From the NCBI GenBank assembly GCA_030345135.1, contig CP128386.1, forward strand, positions 5,905,327 through 5,969,326: a stretch of 64,000 bases of DNA. The letters are read 5' to 3'. Made by a program: the position numbers and the translations under genes. Origin of the DNA: Chitinophagaceae bacterium DXS. Lineage in GTDB: Bacteria; Bacteroidota; Bacteroidia; Chitinophagales; Chitinophagaceae. Shown here piece after piece: positions 1 to 8,895 of the stretch (positions are counted from its first letter, which is position 1; each line of letters begins with the position of its first letter). A model generated the notes under the pieces. That model saw only the letters and a list, made by a program, of their open reading frames with translations. It was not told the origin of the DNA and did not search any database.

Positions 1-1
1 T

Positions 2-2062
2 TCCGGCATATTAGAAAATGCTATGCTGGATGCCGGTACTTCGCTCACTTATCTTTCCCGGCGGAACCAGGTAGATGAATGGATGCAAGACTCTGGCGTA
101 TCATTACAGATCTTTAAAAAAATGCATGAAAGCATTCAAAAGATCCTCTGGCTGGTGAATATAAGGCAATCACGAAAAAAAGAATTTACGATTACTGATG
201 GCGAGGAATTGTTGAATTCGGTTGGCCGTTTATCCATGATGATCGCAGATATTGATTTTCTACCGTTTTGGGATACAAGACCGCTGCCAATGAACTGGAC
301 TACCAATACTTATCTGACAAGCAGAGAGAATGCAACGGGCCAGTACACTGATGAACAGATCGAGCAACTGAAACAAAATACTTTCGCGCTGCGTAAAAAA
401 TTGAACCCGGAAAATGCGGATGAACTTAATGCAAATAAAGAATTCAGGTATGAAGGTTCTGTTCCTGTTGGCCGGGGTCACCAAATGGCGTTGCATAGTG
501 AGGGAGCCCTCCGGCTGGATTTTCATGAAGGAGACAGGATATTAGAAGAAGTTAGTCCCGGTGCGGAAAATGCTGATCTCAGTTACGAGAACATCGTTAA
601 ATACCTTCGGAAAATAGATGGCCCACTGTTGCGAAATCAATTAAGAAGAGTGTTTGCAGATATGAGTGCGGCCGACCCTTTCATTCGTGAACTGGCCATT
701 TTGCTGGTGGGCATTGAAGGATCTCAAAATAATATGATGGCTTTGCACGGCCCAATGATCACAGATCTGGTTGGTGAAGGTGCAATAAACTGGCAGCAGG
801 CACTATTTACCGGCGGGCGTACACCTTCGCTTGAACAAATGCCGCTGTTTGTGTATGCTTCAGATGCAACACAGAAGGGTACTGACAACAGTAAAAGCAA
901 AGGACCAATGGTGAGGCAGTCAGAACTGATGTTAAGCGGCAAACCCAATGAAAAAGAATTGGAACAAGCCCGGAAAGCCAGTAAGGACAAAGCACTCAGA
1001 CAAGAGGACACAGATGCCCGAAACACGGTTGTTAACGCTTCGGTTGCAGAATTAAAGAAAACTCAGGAAACAGCATTGAGTGAATTTATTGCCGGGCAAA
1101 AGCGGGAGAGTGCAGAGCAAGTCAGGATTTGGAAAGGAAAGCAGGAACAGTGGATGAGGGAGAATGTGCCTGCTGAACAAATTGAAGAGCAGTTGAAAAG
1201 AGCTCTGACTGAAAAAATGGATGCAGAGGACCTGAAAATAAAAAGGAAAATTGAACAGTTTCAAGCCGAACAGGAAAAAGCAAGGATCAGGTTGAGCAGT
1301 ACCAAAACCAAAGAGTACAATCAATCTGCCGAAGCAGCGGAGATTAAGAAGCAATTAAAGATGCTTGACTTTAAACCATCAGACGAAATGTCCCAATCTG
1401 CCGGCTACGATACTTTTCTTGAGGTTTATATGCAGCAGCAATTCAATTTAATGAACATGTTTATTAATGCCTTCTTCCCTCAGGTGCATTATCTTGATTT
1501 TGGACAGGGTGCTAAAGGGTTGGCTAACTATGTGAATTTTGCGCAGCGCCTGATTGAATACTATATGCTTTACAGGTTTTACAAGGAAGGTGATGAAGCG
1601 AAAAGTGAACAGGCCCGTTTTCATATCAACCGCGAAAAGGTGGAGAAATTCCTTGATCTTAGAAAAAGCGCGAAAAAAGAAGAAAAACCGCAAGTGGAAC
1701 ACGATTCCAGTCCAAACCTGTCTTTGCAATGGTATCTCGCAAGCCTGGCCGGTTCTGAATTTCTAATAAACAATTGCCTTATTTATGCCATTGCCAGGGC
1801 GATGGGTATAGAGCCTACACGCAATGACATTTATACGCTTCGCATTAAACTGAAGAAGATGGCCGGAGAGAACCTTGGCAGCATGCTGGATTTTCAGCAG
1901 CATACCGTTGGCATTATTATGGCTCATTTCGGACGTGAAGGCACTATACGGCTCTTTACCGGAGAAGGAGGAATGGCAACAAGTGAATTAACAATAGGGG
2001 TTAGTGATAACGTTTATGATATTTATTACGCAAATTGGCATTTCACACCATATAAAAAATAA
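2..2062 (+). CDS. Large protein with coiled-coil middle and putative C-terminal OTU/papain-like cysteine protease domain (5' partial)
   Basis: The frame is open from base 2, so the gene probably starts outside the window; the first ATG is at 23 (679 residues from there, used for numbering). No named family was recognised for the N-terminal part. Residues about 310-455 are rich in charged residues with many Ala, Glu and Lys, which suggests a long helix or coiled coil. The last 95 residues look like a small catalytic domain: NNCLIYAIARAMG places Cys585 at the start of a helix, and YYANWHFTPY places His673 near the end. This Cys-then-late-aromatic-flanked-His order is typical of OTU and papain-like peptidases found at the tips of polymorphic toxins and contractile-injection effectors. 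That assignment is inference from motif shape. The next gene is convergent and unrelated. Confidence 0.6.
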   Translation, partial: SGILENAMLDAGTSLTYLSRRNQVDEWMQDSGVSLQIFKKMHESIQKILWLVNIRQSRKKEFTITDGEELLNSVGRLSMMIADIDFLPFWDTRPLPMNWTTNTYLTSRENATGQYTDEQIEQLKQNTFALRKKLNPENADELNANKEFRYEGSVPVGRGHQMALHSEGALRLDFHEGDRILEEVSPGAENADLSYENIVKYLRKIDGPLLRNQLRRVFADMSAADPFIRELAILLVGIEGSQNNMMALHGPMITDLVGEGAINWQQALFTGGRTPSLEQMPLFVYASDATQKGTDNSKSKGPMVRQSELMLSGKPNEKELEQARKASKDKALRQEDTDARNTVVNASVAELKKTQETALSEFIAGQKRESAEQVRIWKGKQEQWMRENVPAEQIEEQLKRALTEKMDAEDLKIKRKIEQFQAEQEKARIRLSSTKTKEYNQSAEAAEIKKQLKMLDFKPSDEMSQSAGYDTFLEVYMQQQFNLMNMFINAFFPQVHYLDFGQGAKGLANYVNFAQRLIEYYMLYRFYKEGDEAKSEQARFHINREKVEKFLDLRKSAKKEEKPQVEHDSSPNLSLQWYLASLAGSEFLINNCLIYAIARAMGIEPTRNDIYTLRIKLKKMAGENLGSMLDFQQHTVGIIMAHFGREGTIRLFTGEGGMATSELTIGVSDNVYDIYYANWHFTPYKK

Positions 2063-2257
2063 CAGGAAGCTTTAATTGCTAAAGGTTTTTTTGCAGTCTG
2101 CAGATCAAGTGTGCTATTCCCACCATATCGAAATTAGTTTTCGGCGTTCCTCATTCTTCAGTACGTTGACTGAAGGATTAAGCGTTATCCTGTTAATCTT
2201 GGTTTTTCTGCACCCGGGAAACCGCCTTAGACCGGATAAATGCGATCAGAATTTTTT

Positions 2258-3775
2258 TTACCTCACCTCTACAAAAACATTCAGCTTATTATAACCTGTT
2301 GCCGCCTCCCAGCAATTTTTGTTTGCCAATCGGATCGAATACGCCGGACGCTGGTGAAGCAACACATCCGAATCCGGTAGCCATAGCAGGAGTTCATATC
2401 GTCCCGGCATCATATCTACCGGTACCTTTAAATGCTCTTCAACCCGGGTAACGCCGGTAAACCATGTTCTGATATCAGACCTGCATTTTAAAGAATAAAT
2501 TTTGTTGTTTGATGAATCCCGAAGGACGAAATAAACAGGCCGCAATTTAAAAGGCGATGCAAAGCCTTCGTTTTCCATCGTTAAATGGATATTGATATTG
2601 TCTCCCTTCCGCGCCACTTTAGGAAATATCCCATTTTTTAACACAAGACGGTAACCCAGCTTCTTGCGGATCGTGTTTATGCAACCCATCGAATCCCAAT
2701 CGTTGTTTACATCGTTGTTGTAGGTTGTGTTGAGAAAACTATAATGCATTGCCTGCATTTCATCTATTGCGCGACCGGCGGGCGGACAATCATTTTGTGG
2801 ACTGTACGCATCATCGCAGGTTTCGCCTCCTACCACTACATATTTACTATCCTGTTCAACATACCGGCGTAAAGCGTCATTGGCAGATTGCTTTGGCTGG
2901 CTACTGCTGCCATAATCGTTGTAAGTTCCATAGTCATCAGGACTTGCAAGAAAACAGTCGTTGTGAAAGCCGATCCTGGAAGCGGGAGCTCCGGAAAGCG
3001 CTATAGTTTTATCCATAGGAGCTGATTCTACGGGGGCTTCCGGACCATATAAAAATTTCTGCTTGATTTGCGGCGTTCTTACCTGAACCATCAGGCTTGG
3101 AGGCAAGCTGTTTAACAACGCTGTCAATACTTCTCTCCGGGCATTCCAGTCTTCATTCAACAATTTGCCGTTGCCATTATCTGATGCGTCCCCGAAATAG
3201 TCGGTATAATAATTCTCGCCCCAAATTCCGATAAAACCTTCCTGCACAAGCGCTATTATGGAAACATGCTTCGCAAATAATGGTCTTAATTGCCTGATAT
3301 GATTGAGCACAAACTGCTTCGGCGCATCACCATAAGGCGGACAAATGCCTTCCTTATCCGGGCAGCTGCCTTTGTGTGTTTTATTCACGTAGCAAAAGCG
3401 GAGAATAACTTTTATGCCCGCATCTTTCACAGCCTGAAGATCCTTGTCAACCAACTGCAAAAAACTTTCACTCAGCAATTTGTCTTTAAAAGTGTCCAGT
3501 ACGTATTCCCTCAACAGCAGTGTCGGATATATGGCGTAGGAGGCAGATCCATGCTTTGCAGGCCCGCGAAACTGATTTTTCAGTTCGGGACTTTCCAGGG
3601 GTTTAAAACTGCTGGCATATGTTTGCGATGGAAGATAGAAACCTCTTTCGGGATTTGCAAAGTCGGTTGAATCAATCGTATAAATCACCGTTGTATCCTG
3701 TGCAAATGCGGAAATGCCGGTTATATTCAGAAGTATCAATAAAACGAATGTGCCGTAGCGCTGCGCCATAAACAA
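2258..3775 (-). CDS. Exported DUF4874/DUF4832 domain protein
   Basis: A 505-residue protein with an N-terminal signal peptide (hydrophobic stretch then AFAQ, cleavage near residue 25). The segment NPERGFY at about 42-48 is the hallmark of DUF4874, and the rest (VILRFCYVN, ALVQEGFIGIWGENYY, VVVGGETCDD) fits the DUF4874 plus DUF4832 arrangement. This is a TIM-barrel-like glycosidase-related family of unknown activity in Bacteroidota. The C-terminal ~120 residues look like a beta-sandwich (MENEGFASPF...VFVEVR). Translation may begin at the third codon (MAQRY). It stands alone: the 5' neighbour is divergent and the 3' neighbour convergent. A role in extracellular glycan handling is only an inference from the family. 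Confidence 0.85.
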   Translation of the reverse strand: MFMAQRYGTFVLLILLNITGISAFAQDTTVIYTIDSTDFANPERGFYLPSQTYASSFKPLESPELKNQFRGPAKHGSASYAIYPTLLLREYVLDTFKDKLLSESFLQLVDKDLQAVKDAGIKVILRFCYVNKTHKGSCPDKEGICPPYGDAPKQFVLNHIRQLRPLFAKHVSIIALVQEGFIGIWGENYYTDYFGDASDNGNGKLLNEDWNARREVLTALLNSLPPSLMVQVRTPQIKQKFLYGPEAPVESAPMDKTIALSGAPASRIGFHNDCFLASPDDYGTYNDYGSSSQPKQSANDALRRYVEQDSKYVVVGGETCDDAYSPQNDCPPAGRAIDEMQAMHYSFLNTTYNNDVNNDWDSMGCINTIRKKLGYRLVLKNGIFPKVARKGDNINIHLTMENEGFASPFKLRPVYFVLRDSSNNKIYSLKCRSDIRTWFTGVTRVEEHLKVPVDMMPGRYELLLWLPDSDVLLHQRPAYSIRLANKNCWEAATGYNKLNVFVEVR

Positions 3776-4028
3776 GTTATTTCATTTAGCCAGTAAGTTA
3801 CGGCTCTTTGCAAAGCTTTTCACCGATGCATGTATTATCGCTCTGCCTTTTTTACCGCATTTTGAGATCTGTCGCTTGAAGTGCCTTTTCTGCCTGGATC
3901 CCTTTTAACGATTCCCGTGTATTCCGAACTCAGCAAAACCGTCTATTCACCCGTGCTAATTGTCCTGTTGTCAAAGTAATTTTCTTAGCGGTAGTAGCAC
4001 TTTTAGCTTTACGGTACAAATCATTTTT

Positions 4029-5240
4029 ATGCAACCATTGCTATACAAAACAGCGCCTTCAACATTGAATGCCGGGGTAAATGAGAGACCGTCTTCAAGC
4101 CGGATCTTATATATTGATAATCTTCGTTGGGTAATGATCATGCTGGTTTTAAGCATGCATGCCGCAGTAACATACAGTCATCTCGGAAGCTGGTATTTTA
4201 TGGAAGACACGCCGGTAGGTAAGCCAGAAACATTCATTTTTGCAACATACCAGGCCTGGCTTCAATCTTTCTTTATGGGATTTCTCTTCTTTATTGCAGG
4301 GTATTTTGTGCCTAAGGCATATGATACCAAAGGCGCCTTGAAATTTCTAAAGGACAGGGCTTTCAGACTGGGATTGCCATTGCTGTTCTTTGTGTTCGTT
4401 TTACAGCCAATTTCCATTTATTGTATTTATCTTTTTAACGGTCCGGGTGTTCCGGGTTTTGTCGACATATTCACACATTATATCACCGAAGGTCATTGGT
4501 TGGGAGGTACAGGACCTCTTTGGTTCTGTGAGGCGCTTCTTATATTTTGTTTGGCTTATGCTGCAGCCAGATCCATTAAACAAAAACTAACCGGATCAAA
4601 ATCATCCGCAGGCAAGGTGAGCAAAATCCCAACTAAAACTGCGATATGGATTTTTACCGGATTGATAGCCGCATCAAGTTTTCTTGTCAGGATCCCATGG
4701 CCAAACGGCACAAATTTTTACAACCTGCAATTTTGTTATTTCTCTCAATACGTGTTCTTTTTTTGGGCAGGTACACAGGCATTCAGAAAAGATTGGTTAA
4801 GGAGATTTCCGTCACGCATGGGCCGTTACTGGGGCTGGGCTGCATTAACAGGAGGAATGATTTTATGGATAGCCAACATTGTGTGGGGTGGTGCATTGGA
4901 CGGCGACCTAAAACCTTATACCGGGGGGATGCATTGGCAAAGCCTTGTAGAATGCTGTCGCGAGCAACTGGTTGGCGTCGGCTTATCCATATTCTTTTTG
5001 ATCTGGTTCAGGGAGAAGTACAACAAGCAGGGAGAAATGGCTAAATTCTTTTCCGTGAATGCCTTTGCCGTTTATGTGTTTCATACACCGGTACTTATTG
5101 CACTCAGCAAAATAATGATTGTGCTTCATTGGCCTTTGTTGCTGAAATTTGTGTTGCTTACTATTCTAAGTATTATCATTACTTATGTTTTAAGCGCGGT
5201 GGTTTTTAGAAAAATTCCACTGCTGAAAAATATCCTTTAA
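4029..5240 (+). CDS. Acyltransferase family 3 membrane protein
   Basis: A multi-pass membrane protein of the acyltransferase 3 family (PF01757; relatives O-acetylate sugars, glucans or lipopolysaccharide). The opening IDNLRWVMIMLVLSMHA contains the family's early His in the first membrane helix, followed by about ten hydrophobic segments and a conserved late helix (NAFAVYVFHTPVLI). The frame is open back to a TTG at 3960, but that extension (SCCQSNFLSG) is not family-like. ATG 4029 gives 403 residues and puts the conserved start about 27 residues in. It has no operon partner. The acyl acceptor cannot be told from sequence. Confidence 0.85.
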   Translation: MQPLLYKTAPSTLNAGVNERPSSSRILYIDNLRWVMIMLVLSMHAAVTYSHLGSWYFMEDTPVGKPETFIFATYQAWLQSFFMGFLFFIAGYFVPKAYDTKGALKFLKDRAFRLGLPLLFFVFVLQPISIYCIYLFNGPGVPGFVDIFTHYITEGHWLGGTGPLWFCEALLIFCLAYAAARSIKQKLTGSKSSAGKVSKIPTKTAIWIFTGLIAASSFLVRIPWPNGTNFYNLQFCYFSQYVFFFWAGTQAFRKDWLRRFPSRMGRYWGWAALTGGMILWIANIVWGGALDGDLKPYTGGMHWQSLVECCREQLVGVGLSIFFLIWFREKYNKQGEMAKFFSVNAFAVYVFHTPVLIALSKIMIVLHWPLLLKFVLLTILSIIITYVLSAVVFRKIPLLKNIL

Positions 5241-5334
5241 ATTGTTAGATCAATGTCGTTTACTAAGGCATACACCGTCAGATTTAGGAGATGACTCCTG
5301 TCGCGCCAATTGCGGAGTTTGGAATAGCAACGGG

Positions 5335-5490
5335 TTTTCCCGTAGGGAATTAAGCTCAATAGAAGTGATCGAATCAAGGACCTCATAGCCCGTTAGGGCT
5401 TTAACCAAATAAAAAGGGTTAATGTCCTACGGACAATAGGAACGCTCTATGTTAGGGATTCTATTGAACTTTAAGCCCTATGGGCTACCA
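5335..5490. repeat. Hairpin-rich intergenic repeat, module A (copy 1)
   Basis: TAGGGAATTAAGCTCAATAG near the left end is an imperfect inverted match to CTATTGAACTTTAAGCCCTA near the right end. Nested inside, CCGTTAGGGCTTTAAC pairs with GTTAATGTCCTACGG. A second, shorter copy lies at 47701-47800 with the same left end and a sequence-variant inner stem. No ORF is present. It looks like a REP/MITE-type non-autonomous element; function unknown. Confidence 0.75.
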
Positions 5491-5708
5491 CCAAAAAAAG
5501 CCTGTCATTCTGCTTTTTGATTGTGGCAAACCAAATTATCCAGTAGGCATGACGATCCTGGCTTATTGGAAAGAGTGAATGCAGCTAGGCCGACGACGAG
5601 TGAATAATAAAGGAATCTGAGCCTGCGTTGTCAGTTCCTGGGAGTTAGGGTGCCACAGTAAAATATAATGACAGATCGGTTGATAATGGAGCAGGTTAAT
5701 TTAGTTTC

Positions 5709-5846
5709 ATTGCCGTCGTGCTTTAGCCGACGGATAATGATTGATCTTCTAATCCTGGGCTTTAGCCCCTAAAAACTGTTTGTGGCTAAAGCCATATTGA
5801 ATGGTGTTGCATTTTACCGTTCGCTAAAGCGGAACGGCAATGAAAA
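5709..5846. repeat. Cruciform intergenic repeat, module B (copy 1)
   Basis: Outer ends CATTGCCGT and ACGGCAATG are inverted repeats. Between them lie three hairpins sharing the words GCTTTAGCC/GCTAAAGC: CCGTCG...CGACGG, GGCTTTAGCCCC with GTGGCTAAAGCC, and CCGTTCGCTAAAGCGGAACGG. Folded, this would be a cloverleaf-like cruciform. A second copy is at 47499-47632. The right end supplies the ATG (5840) of the following ORF. The remainder of 5241-5839 holds module A and no gene. Confidence 0.8.
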
Positions 5847-7024
5847 AGAACACCATTATAATCAAATCTGTCATTGGTACGATAGGAGAGTCTCCCGAAT
5901 TTAGATCTGATTGTAATTGTGTGTATTTGAGAGTGATAACTATTAATAAACGACATCGAATTGTTATAAATAAAAATCAACCTGTGCGTCACCGATTTTT
6001 AAAATACATTTTTCCGCCTTTATATGGCCTGGTTATTTATTTCACCATCCGTCTTTTATTGGATTCTGTTACGGGTATGAAATTCTGGGAGCGGAAAAGA
6101 TGGGGGCAGACTTCAACTGAGCTGGTGTACTGCATCCTCATCAGCTATATTTTTATGTGGGTTTACCAGAAGCTGTTCCGGTGGTTTGACAAACGCTGGT
6201 CATCAGAATTCAGCTATCGTCGCCTGGGTTATGAATTGATTTGGCTGCTGGTGGTTTCCCTGCTGATGCAAAATGTTTTCCTCACGACATTTACTGCCGT
6301 GACAGACGATGGTGCGCAATGGTATGATGTAGTGGATATAAATGTTGTTCCTACATTGTATATTCTGATCTACTATGGCATTATGCGAAGCCGCACATAT
6401 CTAAACGCCTACATTGCAGGAAAGATCCAGCTGGAGAAAATTACCAATGATCAGTTACAAACAGAGTTGAAGTTTTTGAAAGCACAATATCATCCGCATT
6501 TTCTGTTTAATGCGTTAAATACGATCTATTTTCAGATGGATGATAATATAGGTGAAGCAAAAAAGAGCATTGAGAAATTCTCAGAGCTGTTGCGCTATCA
6601 GCTATATGATCAGCAACAAACCGTTGCCGTTAGCCAGGAGATCCACTACCTGAAGAATTTTATTGAATTGCAGGAAGTGCGCTCATCTGACAAACTGCAG
6701 CTTACTGTTGATTTTGACGGTAAATTGAACGGGCAGCAAGTCTACCCGCTGTTGATGTTGCCGCTGGTTGAAAATGCCTTTAAATATGTAGGGGGAGCAT
6801 ACTGGATAAATATTAAAGCAGTAATGAATGATAGCGGGTTTATCTTCAGTGTTGAGAACGCGGTGCCTGAACAAAGCCAATTGCCCGTTCAAAGGACTGG
6901 CGGTATTGGATTGGAAAATCTGAGAAGAAGACTTGAATTACTGTATCCGGGCAAGCATAAGCTGGATGTGGGAAAGAAAGATAATGTTTTCAAGGCCAGT
7001 TTGCAGATCGAGGAGCTAACGTAG
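5840..7024 (+). CDS. LytS/YehU-type sensor histidine kinase
   Basis: Membrane sensor kinase of the His_kinase PF06580 class, partner of the LytTR regulator 15 bp downstream. About four membrane segments occupy residues 55-185, followed by a short coiled linker, the H-box QYHPHFLFNALNTI (phospho-acceptor His220) and a HATPase domain (LPLVENAFKYV, then GGIGLENLRRRL near the end). Counted from ATG 5840 it is 394 residues, but that ATG and the first codons lie in repeat module B and residues 1-48 look unlike the family. A later start such as GTG 5984 (residue 49, VRHRFLKYIFPPLYG) is quite possible. The autokinase is expected to phosphorylate the neighbouring regulator; the signal is unknown. Confidence 0.88.
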   Translation: MKKNTIIIKSVIGTIGESPEFRSDCNCVYLRVITINKRHRIVINKNQPVRHRFLKYIFPPLYGLVIYFTIRLLLDSVTGMKFWERKRWGQTSTELVYCILISYIFMWVYQKLFRWFDKRWSSEFSYRRLGYELIWLLVVSLLMQNVFLTTFTAVTDDGAQWYDVVDINVVPTLYILIYYGIMRSRTYLNAYIAGKIQLEKITNDQLQTELKFLKAQYHPHFLFNALNTIYFQMDDNIGEAKKSIEKFSELLRYQLYDQQQTVAVSQEIHYLKNFIELQEVRSSDKLQLTVDFDGKLNGQQVYPLLMLPLVENAFKYVGGAYWINIKAVMNDSGFIFSVENAVPEQSQLPVQRTGGIGLENLRRRLELLYPGKHKLDVGKKDNVFKASLQIEELT

Positions 7025-7039
7025 TTAAAAATAAAGTTT

Positions 7040-7753
7040 ATGAGTGAGGTGATTAAATGCATAATAACTGATGATGAACCTTTTGCACGAAAAGGATTGC
7101 AGGGATATATTGAGAAGATTGATTTCATGCAGCTTGTTGGTGTGTGTGAGAACGCGGTTGAATTAAACTCACTGCTCAAGAAAGAAAAGGTGGATCTTTT
7201 GTTTCTTGATATCGAGATGCCATACGTAACAGGCATTGAGTTTCTGAAAAGTATTGCAAATCCGCCCAAAGTAATATTTACAACTGCCTACGAAAAATAT
7301 GCCGTGCAGGGGTTTGACCTGGAAGTGCTGGATTATCTGCTTAAACCAATATCTTTTGAACGGTTTATGAAGGCGGCCAATAAAGCCTTCGATTATTTTA
7401 ATAATCAACACACCAATGCAGCACAGCGGGAGTATATTTTTGTTAAGGCAGATAACAAGCTGGAGAAAATTCATTTTGCAGATATTCTTTTTGTTGAAGC
7501 ATTGGAAAACTACGTAGCTATTTATACCAGCGAGAGAAAAATCATTTCTCATCTTACACTTAAAATGCTCCAGGAAACATTACCGGCGACTGCTTTTATT
7601 CAACCACATAAATCATATATGGTAGCTGTTGATAAGATCAATTCAATTGAAGGAAATATGCTTAATGTGCAACAACATAAAGTGCCGATAAGTAAATACC
7701 AAAAGGAAGAAGTGATGGAGAAGATTGTTAATAGCAAATTGCTTAAACGATAG
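7040..7753 (+). CDS. LytTR-family response regulator
   Basis: A 237-residue regulator with a receiver domain (residues 5-120; acidic pocket D11/D12, phospho-acceptor D57 in LLFLDIEMP, conserved Lys102 in LLKPIS) and a C-terminal LytTR DNA-binding domain (about 140-235, KADNKLEKIHFADILFVEALENYV). It follows the LytS-type kinase after 15 bp and surely forms an operon and two-component system with it. A palindromic element begins 3 bp after the stop codon and may end the transcript. Target genes cannot be inferred. Confidence 0.95.
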   Translation: MSEVIKCIITDDEPFARKGLQGYIEKIDFMQLVGVCENAVELNSLLKKEKVDLLFLDIEMPYVTGIEFLKSIANPPKVIFTTAYEKYAVQGFDLEVLDYLLKPISFERFMKAANKAFDYFNNQHTNAAQREYIFVKADNKLEKIHFADILFVEALENYVAIYTSERKIISHLTLKMLQETLPATAFIQPHKSYMVAVDKINSIEGNMLNVQQHKVPISKYQKEEVMEKIVNSKLLKR

Positions 7754-7756
7754 CCC

Positions 7757-7797
7757 ATGTATCTGTCCTGCACTTTCAAAGTGTAGGACAGATACAT
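7757..7797. repeat. CCTACACTTT palindrome, copy 1
   Basis: Arms ATGTATCTGTCCTGCACTTT and AAAGTGTAGGACAGATACAT pair over 20 bp with one mismatch and a single-base loop. The inner part is the shared core and the outer part (ATGTATCT) is unique to this copy. An extra right half-arm (TCAAAGTGTAGGACAGAT) follows at 7806-7823. It sits 3 bp after the LytTR stop; a transcription-terminating or 3'-end stabilising role is plausible. Confidence 0.85.
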
Positions 7798-7839
7798 TAG
7801 GCCCCTCAAAGTGTAGGACAGATCATGCGGTTAATTTAG

Positions 7840-8895
7840 TCATACCTGGTTATTCGTAATTACCGCCCAGCATGCAATTGCACTGCAAACAGTTGTCCAG
7901 TAACCATATTGTTCATAGATCTGTGCTGCTTTGCGAGCCTGATCTTTTAACGGTATATTGTCTTTAATTTCCGGATCGGAAGCATTCCGGATACATAGCC
8001 ACTGGGGAGCGTTGTTGCCCTGCTCCTTACAGACCAATGCAAGTACAGCATCGCCCATTTCAACTGCCGATCCGAGGTTTTGAAGCTTGTATGTGTCTTC
8101 TATATCATCAAAAGCAAAGAAATCTGTTGTAACAATACCGGCGGCTTTATTAACAGGATGCTTATCATTATAAAACCTTGGTTTGGGCGAATCTACAGGT
8201 AATGATCCCGCATTCGCTGCCAGTAATTTTTTGATCGTGGCATTATTGCCCGGTACTTTTATGCCATTTTTAGCAGCAATGAAAACCTCATCATGAAATG
8301 GCTGATTTTTAAAAGTTCGCGTGCAGTCAAAACGCACCTTTTGGGAGATGACAACATCTCCAAGATTTACATTCGCGCCAATGCCCCCTGCAGTCCCTGT
8401 TGTGATGACCATTTGAGGAGCGCTTTCAGATATGACTTGTTGCCATAATTGTTTTACAGGTAGCTTAATACCATCGGTGCTCATGTGTAGTTCAGATTTA
8501 AAACAAAGCACTTTTTTGTTCCCGATTTTAGTCATGAAATAACTGCCCAGGCGTTTGCTTTGCAGCGCAGGGGATTTGTGAGTAAGCGTTGTCTTTATTG
8601 TGTCATAACCTTTGGTGTATGAATACCAGGATGTTTTACTATTAAACCCGGGCGTTAATACATCAGAAAGTGCTTTTGCTTCTTCAACGGTCCACGTAAC
8701 CACAAGTACATCACATCTGGGAAGGGCATCGCTACTACGCTGACCGGAAATAGGTTGTGGTTGAGGCTTTTTAGCCGCGGGCCAGGGAATTTGGTTAAGC
8801 GTGCGCCTGGGCGCCCTGATGGAAAATGCTTCATGTGTAGCAAAATTATCAGCATCGAATGTGATAATGTGCCTGCTTAGATCTTCGATTTTCAT
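7840..8895 (-). CDS. Nucleoside phosphorylase-like (PNP/UDP superfamily) protein
   Basis: A 351-residue protein. The core TTGTAGGIGANVNLGDVVIS (about residues 165-184) and a late EMGDAVLALVCKEQ segment match the purine/uridine phosphorylase and MTA/SAH nucleosidase superfamily (PF01048), in which the late Glu contacts the ribose. The first ~60 residues, rich in Pro and Arg, are outside the domain. It has no signal peptide, so is probably cytosolic. Superfamily members also act as sensor or effector domains in bacterial conflict systems, but nothing next to this gene suggests that. Substrate unknown. It is convergent with the LytS/LytTR operon. Confidence 0.75.
   Translation of the reverse strand: MKIEDLSRHIITFDADNFATHEAFSIRAPRRTLNQIPWPAAKKPQPQPISGQRSSDALPRCDVLVVTWTVEEAKALSDVLTPGFNSKTSWYSYTKGYDTIKTTLTHKSPALQSKRLGSYFMTKIGNKKVLCFKSELHMSTDGIKLPVKQLWQQVISESAPQMVITTGTAGGIGANVNLGDVVISQKVRFDCTRTFKNQPFHDEVFIAAKNGIKVPGNNATIKKLLAANAGSLPVDSPKPRFYNDKHPVNKAAGIVTTDFFAFDDIEDTYKLQNLGSAVEMGDAVLALVCKEQGNNAPQWLCIRNASDPEIKDNIPLKDQARKAAQIYEQYGYWTTVCSAIACWAVITNNQV

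Noticed and set aside
2076-2294. 72-codon open frame on the plus strand
   Set aside because: No recognisable product, overlaps the end of the DUF4874/DUF4832 gene on the other strand, composition not protein-like.
7840-8895. Nucleoside-phosphorylase-like protein as part of an anti-phage system
   Set aside because: Although superfamily members occur in conflict systems, no sensor, NTPase or effector gene is linked here.
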